Of a stretch of DNA of 64,000 bases, positions 11,201 to 19,679 are shown one piece after another (the stretch's first letter is position 1; each line of letters opens with the position of its first letter). The notes under the pieces are model-generated. The model saw only the letters and a list, made by a program, of their open reading frames with translations. It ran no database searches and was not told the origin of the DNA. Source of the DNA: Saprospiraceae bacterium (GTDB lineage Bacteria; Bacteroidota; Bacteroidia; Chitinophagales; Saprospiraceae); contig JADKDE010000001.1 in the NCBI GenBank assembly GCA_016718505.1, forward strand, positions 579,501 through 643,500. The letters run 5' to 3'. A program made the translations under genes and the position numbers.

Positions 11201-11610
11201 CTATCATCATCAATCAATTAGATCCTGAAATAGAGTGGCAGCCCAATAATTGGTTTCGTCTCGAAGGAAAATTTAGTCATTCTTTAGGAAAAAATGACGC
11301 CATGATCGGCAATGAATCTTATCAAAAAGACGAGTGGAGTAGCATTTTTACTTTGCAGGAGAGCAATAAATCGACATGGAGGGGCAGCATTCAATATAGT
11401 AAAATAGTTTATAATGGCGAAGCCAATAGCCCTATTGAATTCGTCATGCTGGATGGTTTAAAATCTGGGAATAACTGGGTCTGGAGTACTCAGTATGACC
11501 GAAAAATAAGCGATTCAGTGACTTTAAGCCTTGGGTACGATGGACGCAAAACGGGCAATTCTGCACGAATTACCCATGTTGGAAAAGCACAAATGCGCGC
11601 AAATTTTTAG
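8212..11610 (+). CDS. Large outer-membrane beta-barrel protein, function unknown
   Basis: A 1132-residue protein from the GTG at 8212. The frame is open upstream as far as an in-frame TAG at 8143. The extra codons from 8155 (ATT) encode a convincing signal peptide: RKKLKH, then the hydrophobic IIWKICLLYILPVCGIYG, then Q. The true start is therefore probably upstream and non-canonical. The body is rich in aromatic, alternating strands typical of outer-membrane barrels. A segment near residues 255-330 (EGNQGPYKL, then GTERIYWDG, LLERGLDRDYAIDYN and GEIIFTAKR) is a recurrent module of large Bacteroidota surface and outer-membrane proteins. I assign no function. It meets the downstream minus-strand gene tail to tail with a 4-base overlap. 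Confidence 0.8.
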   Translation: MCGIYGQISYSPNYRFVKMLTTGDTLLSDTLYIAPRSVKIWRQDGTMLQNSEFITQGNVILLTTPIQDSLTAQYRVIQFPKSHEIKAFSYDEKRTYDGSLGSAFYDPLAPKKEDEPPIGLKYSGTFARGLSFGNNQNLVLNSAFNLAISGQLTPSIEIVGALNDDNLPLQPEGNTQKLSEFDKVYIELRSKNSKLIAGDYESQYRLGHFIRYQKKMQGALVQHQQLWKDSTEAKYSASYALSRGKYNRYALQTIEGNQGPYKLIGLKGEVFIIVLAGTERIYWDGVLLERGLDRDYAIDYNLGEIIFTAKRLITKDSRIVVEFDYTDQNYTRSLYTLGTDINSKRWKTGFHFYSEQDHKYTATLFTLDSTIVRQLEMAGDNASNTGISSIRSFDEGFTIDKILYKKIDTLGFYILKVATAKDSVLYTANFIDVGYKKGNYIRSNDAQNGRAYEWVPPDPVTGQPNGNYEPISYLSTPTQTQQWAMRGEYDFYKWGVVSAEFSMTNRDKNTFSGLNDEDNRGIGGYLFYNNLIKIKKSTLKIGYRGEYIDQYFDPINPYRAIEFNRNWNFNKQTNSQEINQTFSSILQIDSKSQVQYSLSNLYLPNLYKGTENGFGWDISWKKFQFYSKNSIVNTSTDTSSSQFIRPNISLSVALDTSRVQTLKFNFESDINKSQINGADTLELISLRRDQYRIGYDYKLSEQKYLSFFIKNTVDFDRTSFFKKYSFQAIDVGLDGAFSINKNHNINWNGTFRSLYDRGLDKNTRTILARINHQLTVRKGTFRFFTNLDLKTGLEPKVEYTYVKVRAGDGIYFWNDFNNDSIAQVNEFEISPFKDKAEYIRLANVSNLYVETRQVGFGHTFRIEPQAIWQNESGIKKVLSKFSNLLNLQYSIKSPSGEKDALLLPFAVKLDHEGIIAGHNIIKNTVYFNRADPLYEVYLGYAINQNKSFLTIGTEFRTLQDKFIGIRYSLNSNLTVRGTFHQYLKQNQSQNFSNRNYSIIINQLDPEIEWQPNNWFRLEGKFSHSLGKNDAMIGNESYQKDEWSSIFTLQESNKSTWRGSIQYSKIVYNGEANSPIEFVMLDGLKSGNNWVWSTQYDRKISDSVTLSLGYDGRKTGNSARITHVGKAQMRANF

Positions 11611-14267
11611 AAATAAAAATTAACGCTGCCCTTTAGTGTGAAAGGCGGGGCTTCCTCATTGTCGAGATAATTTAGTCTCCAAATCGCATCAATTCTAAAA
11701 AACTTAAATATATTCTCAATCCCCACACCAGCCTCCATAAATGGTACTCTAATTGGAGATCTAATCGGTATTGTACCCTGAGAATTTCCAAAATTAAATC
11801 TATTGTTGTATTGGTTGGTTTCTGTCATACTCCCAGTTACAGCTCGGAACTGAATGATTTCTCGCCATTTTAGTTTTCGGATAAGAGGTATATGGTTTAA
11901 GAAGAATCCTTCAAAATGATGAGTCATTCCGAATTGGGCATATTGGTCACTTGCAAATTCATACCGATTCATGGTATTGAATACGAAGCCGCTATAGCCA
12001 TATGTTTCATTCCCAGGATGTACTTCCATCAAAAGGTAGGGCAGATTACCAAATGTTTTGCCAATATTGAAGCTATAAAAAGTCCAACCAAAGGGATTTA
12101 AATACAAATAATGTTCATATTTTAATGAAATTTTGTGGTAAGAATAGCGAGAACCCATCACACCCTGAAGGCCTGCTGTATAATTGAAGGTAATAATAGG
12201 AAACTTTGACCCTAGGCTGACTCTCTCAAAATATCCATCTATGAATTTTTCCTTAAAAGCATATTTCAGCTTAAAGAGGATTTCTGATGCGATGACATTG
12301 CTGTCTCCATAGGCTGCATTTTCTGGAGCATATCTAAAGTTGAATTTATGTGTAGAAACGCCATTGGTACCAATGGGATCTAGCTGTCGGTGTAAAAATG
12401 TGACCCGTTGGCTCCACCCTTTTAACCAGTACTTTTCATAGAATAATTTAGACTCCTGTACATTCATCATTTTGAGGGGTACATCTCGGCGGAATAGCGT
12501 CGCAAAAATGTTTGATCCAGTATTAAATTCTTCGCTGCTGGTGCTGCTAAGATCTAAAACCGATCTATGCGCTATTCCTGCTACTTCCCTAGGAAATTTA
12601 TTTAGATTGTATTGAAACCATCCGCCATATTTCCATTTTTCATCCTTAACACCATAACCTGCAAATCCATATAGCCAAAACTTTTTACTCAATTTGACTG
12701 AGGAGCCTATACCAAGCTGAAAGTGCATTTTCTCAACGGGATTCTGATTGTAAACGCTGTATATGGAGCCGAATTCAACGGGGCCAGCTGGGATATAACC
12801 AGATGTTAATGTATATAGGATTTGAGAATATTTTTTATAAATAGGTACATTTTGAATGGAATCAATGAGGATATATACGGAGGATTCATTTTTGGTGAGC
12901 GTGTCATGTCGTGACCCAGCCCAAAACTCATCTTGTTTAATTAAAGCGTTGGGGTCATAAAGTTCTGGATCCAAATCATCGTGAAGTCTTTTGATTTCAT
13001 GGTTTAAAAAGTTATATTTTGCATACGAAGTAGTTCGCCTTCCAATCATCCCAGGGGATTTTTCCTTCACTGGGTGGATATCGAGGATGAGTTTTTCTTT
13101 GATCGGAAGCCATACGGAATCATTAGCCAATGGAAAAAGGTTGTATTCGGCATAAATCAATACCCTGTCTATGAGATTGATATTTACGCCTTGACTCATA
13201 CGCATATTGACGATGATGGGTGCTTTGGTTCTCTTATCGATCCAAAACTCCCCAAAAAATGTTGGCTCTTGAGACCTTTTGGGTTTGAATTTTAGTTTAT
13301 AGGCATAATTTCCCTTGATGTATTGGCTATCCAAGAGATAATATTCATAGTAGTTAAGTCCATGATCATTGAATGGGCTCACCAGCGGTCGCTCAAGGAT
13401 TTTTATCCTATCATCATATACATCGAAAGGGTCTTGAGCGGTAGCGATAGAGGTAATAATTGACTCATTGTCCAAACCAGAAACTTTTCTAGCAACGGGG
13501 ATGAACTTATCTATGCTAGATTTTACATGATAAACATTATGAATCGTTTCGGTGATATATATGGGTAAAAATGGCTTAACATCGGAGGTGCTATCTACAT
13601 TGTCAAAAACGAATTTGAAATCTTTTAGCAATTTGTTATTCGTCCATTTGTTGTCAATATTGTCTATATCTAGCTCTAGTTTTGAATAATTTTCAACGCT
13701 GTATTTTTCGACATTTGATTTGTGATTGGTATTCTTATTATCAAAAACCGCACGCATCAATCTTTTGGCAGGATTCTCACCTGAAAGTACGATAACTTCG
13801 CCCAAGTCTAAGGAAGAAGATTTCATGCTTATATTGAGCTGTATCAAGCTATCTGTCCCAAAATATCGCCTTGTCTCTATATAATTCATCGAATTAAAGA
13901 TGAGCGTATCTCCGCCTTTTTTCAATTCAATTTCATATAAACCGTCGCTATCAGCTTGGGTTCCATCGGATAAATCTCTGGAAGATATGGTTACAAAAGG
14001 AATTGGCTCTCTAGTGTCTTCATCAAAGATTTTACCTACAATTTTGATGGTTTGGGCATCTGCATCATTGATAAAAGTGGTCCCAGAGAGGAGGGCAAGC
14101 GCGAAGAATATTTTTGCACACAAAGTAGAATTAAATCTTGATAAACTCAAAGTGGTAGTCTTTATTTTCAAAAGTAATGAATATTCGAAAAGGAAATTGA
14201 TATTTAGACTAGGTATTAACAAAAAAATAACCATAAAATTGGGTATTATTTTATCAAAATAAAGCAT
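11607..14267 (-). CDS. DUF5686 family outer-membrane protein with carboxypeptidase-regulatory-like domain
   Basis: An 886-residue protein. After a signal peptide (hydrophobic KIFFALALLSG, cleavage near DADAQ) comes a CarboxypepD_reg-like domain (KIVGKIFDEDTREPIPFVTI, extending to LIFNSMNYIETRR). The DUF5686 core follows, with the family-typical GENPAKRLMRAVFDNKN and KLELDID stretches, then a long C-terminal barrel ending in KGSVNFYF. The fold resembles TonB-dependent receptors without a recognisable plug; the substrate is unknown. The start is uncertain: the ATG at 14267 puts about 50 residues before the signal peptide, while a TACTTTTG element (14176-14169, minus) lies inside that stretch, so translation may start at a downstream TTG. 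Confidence 0.85.
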   Translation of the reverse strand: MLYFDKIIPNFMVIFLLIPSLNINFLFEYSLLLKIKTTTLSLSRFNSTLCAKIFFALALLSGTTFINDADAQTIKIVGKIFDEDTREPIPFVTISSRDLSDGTQADSDGLYEIELKKGGDTLIFNSMNYIETRRYFGTDSLIQLNISMKSSSLDLGEVIVLSGENPAKRLMRAVFDNKNTNHKSNVEKYSVENYSKLELDIDNIDNKWTNNKLLKDFKFVFDNVDSTSDVKPFLPIYITETIHNVYHVKSSIDKFIPVARKVSGLDNESIITSIATAQDPFDVYDDRIKILERPLVSPFNDHGLNYYEYYLLDSQYIKGNYAYKLKFKPKRSQEPTFFGEFWIDKRTKAPIIVNMRMSQGVNINLIDRVLIYAEYNLFPLANDSVWLPIKEKLILDIHPVKEKSPGMIGRRTTSYAKYNFLNHEIKRLHDDLDPELYDPNALIKQDEFWAGSRHDTLTKNESSVYILIDSIQNVPIYKKYSQILYTLTSGYIPAGPVEFGSIYSVYNQNPVEKMHFQLGIGSSVKLSKKFWLYGFAGYGVKDEKWKYGGWFQYNLNKFPREVAGIAHRSVLDLSSTSSEEFNTGSNIFATLFRRDVPLKMMNVQESKLFYEKYWLKGWSQRVTFLHRQLDPIGTNGVSTHKFNFRYAPENAAYGDSNVIASEILFKLKYAFKEKFIDGYFERVSLGSKFPIITFNYTAGLQGVMGSRYSYHKISLKYEHYLYLNPFGWTFYSFNIGKTFGNLPYLLMEVHPGNETYGYSGFVFNTMNRYEFASDQYAQFGMTHHFEGFFLNHIPLIRKLKWREIIQFRAVTGSMTETNQYNNRFNFGNSQGTIPIRSPIRVPFMEAGVGIENIFKFFRIDAIWRLNYLDNEEAPPFTLKGSVNFYF

Positions 14268-14283
14268 TTAAGCCGATGTTTAT

Positions 14284-14291
14284 TAAATTTG
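14284..14291 (+). promoter_or_regulatory. -7 element (TAAATTTG) for pheS
   Basis: TAAATTTG fits TAnnTTTG and lies 18 bases before the pheS ATG at 14310. No clear TTTG -33 box is visible at the usual spacing, so this is a weaker call than the ruvA and lepA promoters. Confidence 0.45.
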
Positions 14292-14309
14292 CGCATAAAT
14301 AAAAAATTC

Positions 14310-15350
14310 ATGGCAGATCAAAAGTTTAATCAAGTACAAGAAATTATAAGTGAAATATCTGCTGAAATCATCTCCAACCTTCAAGAATTAGAAGCCTTCA
14401 AAATAAAATATTTGGGGTCAAAAAATGTCTTGAAACCATTGTTTGGTGAAATAAAAAATATTTCAAACGAGAGAAAGAAGGAATTTGGAAATTTATTGAA
14501 TCAAGCAAAAAATACTGCTGAAGAAAAATTCAATGAACTCCAAGAGCTTTTGTCTAAGTCCTCCAAAGCATCTGCTAAAGTGGATGCAATTGATATGTCA
14601 GCACCTGGGGAGCCATTTCCGATTGGAGCTCGCCATCCCGTTTCTATCACGATGAATCGCATCATCCAAATCTTTTCTAAGATTGGATTCACGATTGCAA
14701 CGAATAGAGAGATAGAGGATGAGTGGCATAACTTCACAGCATTGAACACGCCAGATGATCATCCAGCCCGTGATATGACGGATACGTATTACTTGATGAA
14801 TGATCCAGCAAGGATGTTGAGATCACAAACTTCTACGGTTCAAATTCATGTATTGGAGAGTCAGGCACCCCCGATTAGAATCATTTCGCCTGGTAGGGTT
14901 TATCGTAATGAAACCATCTCAGCCAGATCACATTGTCAGTTTCATCAAATCGAAGGGCTTTATATCGACAAAAAGGTATCATTTGCGGATTTGAAGCAAA
15001 CACTCCTATACTATGCAAAAGAGATGTACGGACAAGATGCCAGGATAAGACTTAGGCCATCCTATTTTCCATTTACCGAGCCAAGCGCAGAAGTGGACGT
15101 ATATTGGGGCTTGAACAATGAGCACGATCATAGGATTACAAAGGGGACGGGATGGTTAGAGATCATGGGTTGCGGAATGGTAGATCCCAAGGTACTCGAA
15201 AACTGTGGCATCGATCCTGAAGAATACTCAGGCTTTGCATTTGGTATGGGTATAGAACGTCAGGCCATGCTTACCTATAAGATAACGGACATTAGGATGT
15301 TATTCGAGAATGATGTCCGCTTTTTAAAACAATTTTCAGGAAATATTTAA
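14310..15350 (+). CDS. pheS: Phenylalanine--tRNA ligase alpha subunit
   Basis: Catalytic subunit of the alpha2-beta2 enzyme that charges tRNA-Phe. From the ATG at 14310 (MADQKFNQV) it has 346 residues. A TTG at 14289 in the same frame overlaps the -7 box and is rejected. Visible: the N-terminal coiled coil that contacts tRNA, HPARDMTDTYY (class II motif region), QTSTVQIHVL, CQFHQIEGL (motif 2 region) and the C-terminal FGMGIERQAMLTY (motif 3). The beta subunit (pheT) is not in this window, which is usual for Bacteroidota. Confidence 0.97.
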   Translation: MADQKFNQVQEIISEISAEIISNLQELEAFKIKYLGSKNVLKPLFGEIKNISNERKKEFGNLLNQAKNTAEEKFNELQELLSKSSKASAKVDAIDMSAPGEPFPIGARHPVSITMNRIIQIFSKIGFTIATNREIEDEWHNFTALNTPDDHPARDMTDTYYLMNDPARMLRSQTSTVQIHVLESQAPPIRIISPGRVYRNETISARSHCQFHQIEGLYIDKKVSFADLKQTLLYYAKEMYGQDARIRLRPSYFPFTEPSAEVDVYWGLNNEHDHRITKGTGWLEIMGCGMVDPKVLENCGIDPEEYSGFAFGMGIERQAMLTYKITDIRMLFENDVRFLKQFSGNI

Positions 15351-15360
15351 AATAAAAAGT

Positions 15361-15807
15361 ATGATTCAAAGGTTGCAATCAATCTATTTACTATTGGCTG
15401 GGTTGTCGATAGGGGGGCAATATTCGGAGTGGGCCTATTATTTAAAGTCCAATAAACCAGATGGAGGGGTATTCGCCGATAGCACGTTCAATGTATGGGA
15501 CAATATGGTACAAGTGGTTTTATGGGGAATTAGCCTTGTTTTATGCTTGGCTGCGATTTTTTTGTATAAAAACAGAAAGCTACAAACAAGTATTTTGAAA
15601 ACTGCCTTATTTGTTATGACAATGCCAGTAGTATCCGCTTATTTGGATGTTTGGGAATACATAAAAAATGTCCAAGATGGGATGGTTTATTCTTGGGGTA
15701 TCGTTACGCCAGTATTGTTGTTCGTAACATTTGTGCTAATTCTTTTGGCGTTAATGGCGATCCAAAAAGACGAGCAAACGGTGCAGTCTATGGATAGGCT
15801 GAGGTAA
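15361..15807 (+). CDS. DUF4293 family integral membrane protein
   Basis: A 148-residue protein with four hydrophobic segments, starting MIQRLQSIYLLLAGL, which is characteristic of the Bacteroidota-specific DUF4293 family. It starts 10 bp after pheS and is probably cotranscribed with it. The function is unknown. It converges on uvrB with a 6-bp gap. Confidence 0.85.
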   Translation: MIQRLQSIYLLLAGLSIGGQYSEWAYYLKSNKPDGGVFADSTFNVWDNMVQVVLWGISLVLCLAAIFLYKNRKLQTSILKTALFVMTMPVVSAYLDVWEYIKNVQDGMVYSWGIVTPVLLFVTFVLILLALMAIQKDEQTVQSMDRLR

Positions 15808-15813
15808 GAATTT

Positions 15814-17823
15814 TTACAATTTTTTCTTCAATTCGTTGATCTCATCGCGATATCTTGCAGCCATGATAAAGTCCAAATCTTTAGCCGATTGCTTCATTTT
15901 TAGTTCGGTTTCGTGGATTAGTTTTTCGATTTGATCTTTGTTCAGATAATCAAAAAGTGGATCGGCGGCAAATGCCGTAGGTTCAGGATCAAGATAATAT
16001 GTCCTAGCGCCTCGGATGTCCAAAATGGATTTTCCCTGCATGATTTCTTCTTTAGATTTGCCTATTGTAGTAGGCGTAATATGGTGTTCTTCGTTATATT
16101 CTATCTGAATAGCTCGGCGCCTATTGGTTTCGTCGATGGTTTTCTGCATACTAAAAGTAACCTTGTCTGCATAGAATATTACCATTCCATTGGAGTTTCT
16201 AGCAGCACGACCGGAAGTTTGAGTGAGCGATCTCTCATTTCTCAAAAAGCCTTCTTTGTCGGCATCCAAAATGGCTACTAAGGATACCTCCGGCATGTCC
16301 AGACCTTCTCTAAGAAGATTGACTCCGATCAATACATCGATGACTCCAAGCCTTAATTCCTTGATGATTTCGACCCGTTCCATGGTGTCCACTTCGGAGT
16401 GGATATATTTGCATTTTATCCTCAATTTCAACAAGTATTTGCTGAGTTCCTCCGCCATCCGTTTCGTAAGGGTTGTGACCAAGACCCTCTCATCTAGTTC
16501 TTTTCTTTTTCTAATTTCCTCCAAGAGGTCGTCCATCTGATTTTTGCTTGGACGCACTTCGATAGGTGGGTCCAGAAGACCCGTAGGCCTAATAAGCTGC
16601 TCGACGATGAGACCTTCGGTTTTTATGATCTCGTAGTCAGAAGGGGTTGCGCTCACATATATTACTTGATTTAAAATGGATTCGAATTCTTCAAAACTTA
16701 GAGGGCGATTGTCCATGGCCGAAGGAAGTCTAAATCCATAGCTTACGAGATTATTTTTTCGGGCTCTATCGCCGCCCCACATACCTCTCAATTGTGGTAT
16801 CGTAACATGGCTTTCATCTATGACTAGAAGAAAATCTTCTGGAAAATAATCCAATAAACAAAATGGCCTAAGTCCTGGAAGTCTGCCATCGAAGAACCTT
16901 GAATAATTTTCAATACCGCTGCAATATCCCAATTCTTTGATCATTTCCAGATCAAAGGTTGTTCGCTCACGGATTCGTTTGGCCTCGAGCAATCTGCCTT
17001 CTTTTTCAAAAAAGGCTTCTTGAGCGACCATTTCGTCTTGAATTTCCCGAATTATTTGATTGATTTTATCCTTGGGCGCAATATATAAATTGGCAGGAAA
17101 GATGGTTGCGTGTTCTATTTTTTCGATTTTTCGCCCCGTCTCTATGTCCAACATGGCTATTTCTTCTATTTCATCGCCGAAGAAACTTATTTTGTAGCCA
17201 AAATCTGCATAGGGTAAATTGATGTCAACCGTATCTCCTCGTACTCTAAAATTGGCTCTACCTAGATGGATATCTGACCTTGAATACAATATTTCTACCA
17301 ACTTATACAGAAAGGTATTTCTAGAAATGGTCATCCCTTTATGGATTTTGATGATCCCGGTCTTATAATCTTCGGGATTACCCATACCATAGATACAGGA
17401 GACCGAAGCCACGATGATGATATCTCTTCTTCCAGAAAGTAAGGAGGAGGTTGCTTTTAACCGTAGTTTGTCAATTTCTTGGTTTATTTGGAGATCCTTT
17501 TCGATATATTTATCGCTAACAGATAAATAAGCCTCTGGTTGATAATAATCGTAATAGGAGACAAAGTATTCTACGGCATTTTCAGGAAAAAACTCTTTAA
17601 ATTCGCCATAAAGTTGCGCAGTAAGGGTTTTGTTATGGGTTAAAACGAGCGTTGGTCGATTTGCCTGTTGGATTACATTGGCGATGGTAAAAGTCTTACC
17701 AGAACCAGTGACACCGAGTAAACATTGATATTTTTCACCTTCCATGACCCCACTAACGAGTTGTCTTATAGCAGTTGGCTGGTCTCCAGTTGGTTGAAAT
17801 GGCGAATCTAGTAAAAATCCCAT
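15814..17823 (-). CDS. uvrB: Excinuclease ABC subunit B
   Basis: Damage-verifying helicase-like subunit of nucleotide excision repair, working with UvrA and UvrC. The ATG at 17823 gives 669 residues (MGFLLDSPFQPTGDQP); an upstream in-frame TTG at 17838 is less likely. Visible: Walker A GVTGSGKT near residue 40, the YYDYYQPEAY beta-hairpin, the DESH box near 336, helicase motif VI (QTSGRAARN) and a C-terminal UVR motif (KDLDFIMAARYRDEI) that binds UvrC. Length and motifs are complete. Confidence 0.97.
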   Translation of the reverse strand: MGFLLDSPFQPTGDQPTAIRQLVSGVMEGEKYQCLLGVTGSGKTFTIANVIQQANRPTLVLTHNKTLTAQLYGEFKEFFPENAVEYFVSYYDYYQPEAYLSVSDKYIEKDLQINQEIDKLRLKATSSLLSGRRDIIIVASVSCIYGMGNPEDYKTGIIKIHKGMTISRNTFLYKLVEILYSRSDIHLGRANFRVRGDTVDINLPYADFGYKISFFGDEIEEIAMLDIETGRKIEKIEHATIFPANLYIAPKDKINQIIREIQDEMVAQEAFFEKEGRLLEAKRIRERTTFDLEMIKELGYCSGIENYSRFFDGRLPGLRPFCLLDYFPEDFLLVIDESHVTIPQLRGMWGGDRARKNNLVSYGFRLPSAMDNRPLSFEEFESILNQVIYVSATPSDYEIIKTEGLIVEQLIRPTGLLDPPIEVRPSKNQMDDLLEEIRKRKELDERVLVTTLTKRMAEELSKYLLKLRIKCKYIHSEVDTMERVEIIKELRLGVIDVLIGVNLLREGLDMPEVSLVAILDADKEGFLRNERSLTQTSGRAARNSNGMVIFYADKVTFSMQKTIDETNRRRAIQIEYNEEHHITPTTIGKSKEEIMQGKSILDIRGARTYYLDPEPTAFAADPLFDYLNKDQIEKLIHETELKMKQSAKDLDFIMAARYRDEINELKKKL

Positions 17824-17939
17824 AGATGAATAAATCAATCAGCTAAGGTACTACTAATTCTTGTCAATATTTAGATAGAATCAAACCAGTTTTATATAAA
17901 AATGATAAAGATTAAAATGAGATAGTAATGGAAATTTAT

Positions 17940-19679
17940 TTATTCAATACGCACTTTTTCAACTTTAAAATGACCTAATTCGTCAAATAAATGCAGGAAG
18001 AAAAGTCCTGAGACCTTCGGAATGGGAACTACTTCTGTCGTGGCCAAGGTTCCTCCGTTTATCATCCAATGCCCTTCTTCGATGCTTCTACCATCGATTG
18101 CTGTCAATTTCCATCGGATTTTTTGATTAAAATCGCTCAGTATCCTTATTCTTAGCTCTTGAGAAGTGTTTATTGGATTTGGAAAGACTTTGTAGGCAAA
18201 TTTGACATCGGCAATATTGGTTGTCGCGATGGTACCCACCATAAAAGTGAAAACATTGCTGCACCCGATGGCATCTGTTACTGTAACCGAATAAATACCT
18301 TCTGCAAGATTAGTGATGATTGGACTCAAAGCACCCGAATTCCATTGGTACTGATAAGGCCCAAAGCCACCAGCGATTGATAGGTCTATAGAACCCCTGG
18401 CTGGTTGAATATCTGGCATTATATTAGCTCGTTGCACCTTAATAGAGTCATTGATGATCAATGTTAAATCGACGATACTGTCACACTGGTGTATGGTGCT
18501 GAGCGTGTCTGTGTACATGCCGCTTGTACTGTAGGTATGGGTTCCAACAGTTAGCGCATCGCCAAAGCATAACCTTCTTTCGATACCATTTCTATAAGTT
18601 GGGTAAGTTGTCAATCTTAAACGCACTGTGCTATCACAGCCCTCGGCATTTCCACCAACGATAGGAATTGCATACACGCCATCATTTCTATAATAATTAC
18701 CTAAAAACAAAAGGCTGTCACCCGAACAAATTTGTTCATCGCGGTCGGTGAAAGAATGCAATTTGACGGTAATTCTAGCGGAATCTTGTACAAGTCCTGA
18801 GCATCCGTAGGATTCGATGGCGACGGGCTTATACAAAGCATTTACCAATGGTACTTTTTTCAAAATAAATACCGAATCCCAAAGGGATAATGTATCATTG
18901 GCAGCATTTTCCTTATATACCAATGAAAATGGCTTAGCTCCATTCAGCTTGATTCGGATAAAAGCGGTATCTCCTTGACAAATTGAAGCATTTCCTGAAA
19001 AAAGAGCCCGAGGAGTGGGAACCACAGTAACTTTGAATTGATCAAAACCACCCTTACAACTATAGAGAGATGAAGTCAAGTTATATGTATAAGTCTTTAA
19101 ACTATCGGTTAAATTAACAAAAGTGTCCCGAATGAATTTTGTATTTCTGGTTATAAAATCCGATGAATCGCTAGATTTTACCAAGGTATAATTATAATCT
19201 TGGAAAGGATCTCCTGTGCCTTGCAATGTAATATCTATGGGCACCCCACTACATACTGTCATATCAGAAGGTACGAATATGGCTGGATCCGTACAGCAGT
19301 ACATCGAAGCATTGAACACAACTTGTAAATCCTCAAGGCACGCAATGGTAGATTTTTTACCGATTTCACCATCAGAATAAGTTTTCATTTTGATGGAACA
19401 GTCTGAATATCCGTTGCATGAATTAAGCGATCTCACTTTTAGTTTGAAACAAACTTGCCAAACCAATTGATCACCGAAACAATTAAGACCATCACCTTGG
19501 GTACTATCTGGAGTAAAATTATTAGGAAAAGGGGTGAGATTATTCGTGAAATACCATCCCGCAGGCATTGGTTTTTGGCTTGTAAGTCCGTTGAATGAGT
19601 TATTAAGGTTGTATCGCACGACGTCCTTGATTATCCAATTCCAATTGCCATATCCATAGGGCAAAAGTACGCTCAACAT
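17940..19679 (-). CDS. C-terminal part of a frameshifted T9SS-secreted LRR protein (SprB repeat, sorting domain)
   Basis: This 579-residue frame continues the protein encoded just upstream (19673-22465). The two overlap by 7 bases in different frames. The start at 19679 is not a real start, because the same frame reads upstream through SFGPGWDSTSFNPDGEPAE, which continues the preceding gene after a one-base shift. Contents: cysteine-rich beta domains (CCTDPAIFVPSD), a SprB-like repeat (SIDLSIAGGFGPYQYQWNSG near residues 435-480) and a type A T9SS C-terminal sorting domain (KVFPNPINTSQELRIRI to the end). It would be exported through SprA if the full-length protein were made. Confidence 0.8.
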   Translation of the reverse strand: MLSVLLPYGYGNWNWIIKDVVRYNLNNSFNGLTSQKPMPAGWYFTNNLTPFPNNFTPDSTQGDGLNCFGDQLVWQVCFKLKVRSLNSCNGYSDCSIKMKTYSDGEIGKKSTIACLEDLQVVFNASMYCCTDPAIFVPSDMTVCSGVPIDITLQGTGDPFQDYNYTLVKSSDSSDFITRNTKFIRDTFVNLTDSLKTYTYNLTSSLYSCKGGFDQFKVTVVPTPRALFSGNASICQGDTAFIRIKLNGAKPFSLVYKENAANDTLSLWDSVFILKKVPLVNALYKPVAIESYGCSGLVQDSARITVKLHSFTDRDEQICSGDSLLFLGNYYRNDGVYAIPIVGGNAEGCDSTVRLRLTTYPTYRNGIERRLCFGDALTVGTHTYSTSGMYTDTLSTIHQCDSIVDLTLIINDSIKVQRANIMPDIQPARGSIDLSIAGGFGPYQYQWNSGALSPIITNLAEGIYSVTVTDAIGCSNVFTFMVGTIATTNIADVKFAYKVFPNPINTSQELRIRILSDFNQKIRWKLTAIDGRSIEEGHWMINGGTLATTEVVPIPKVSGLFFLHLFDELGHFKVEKVRIE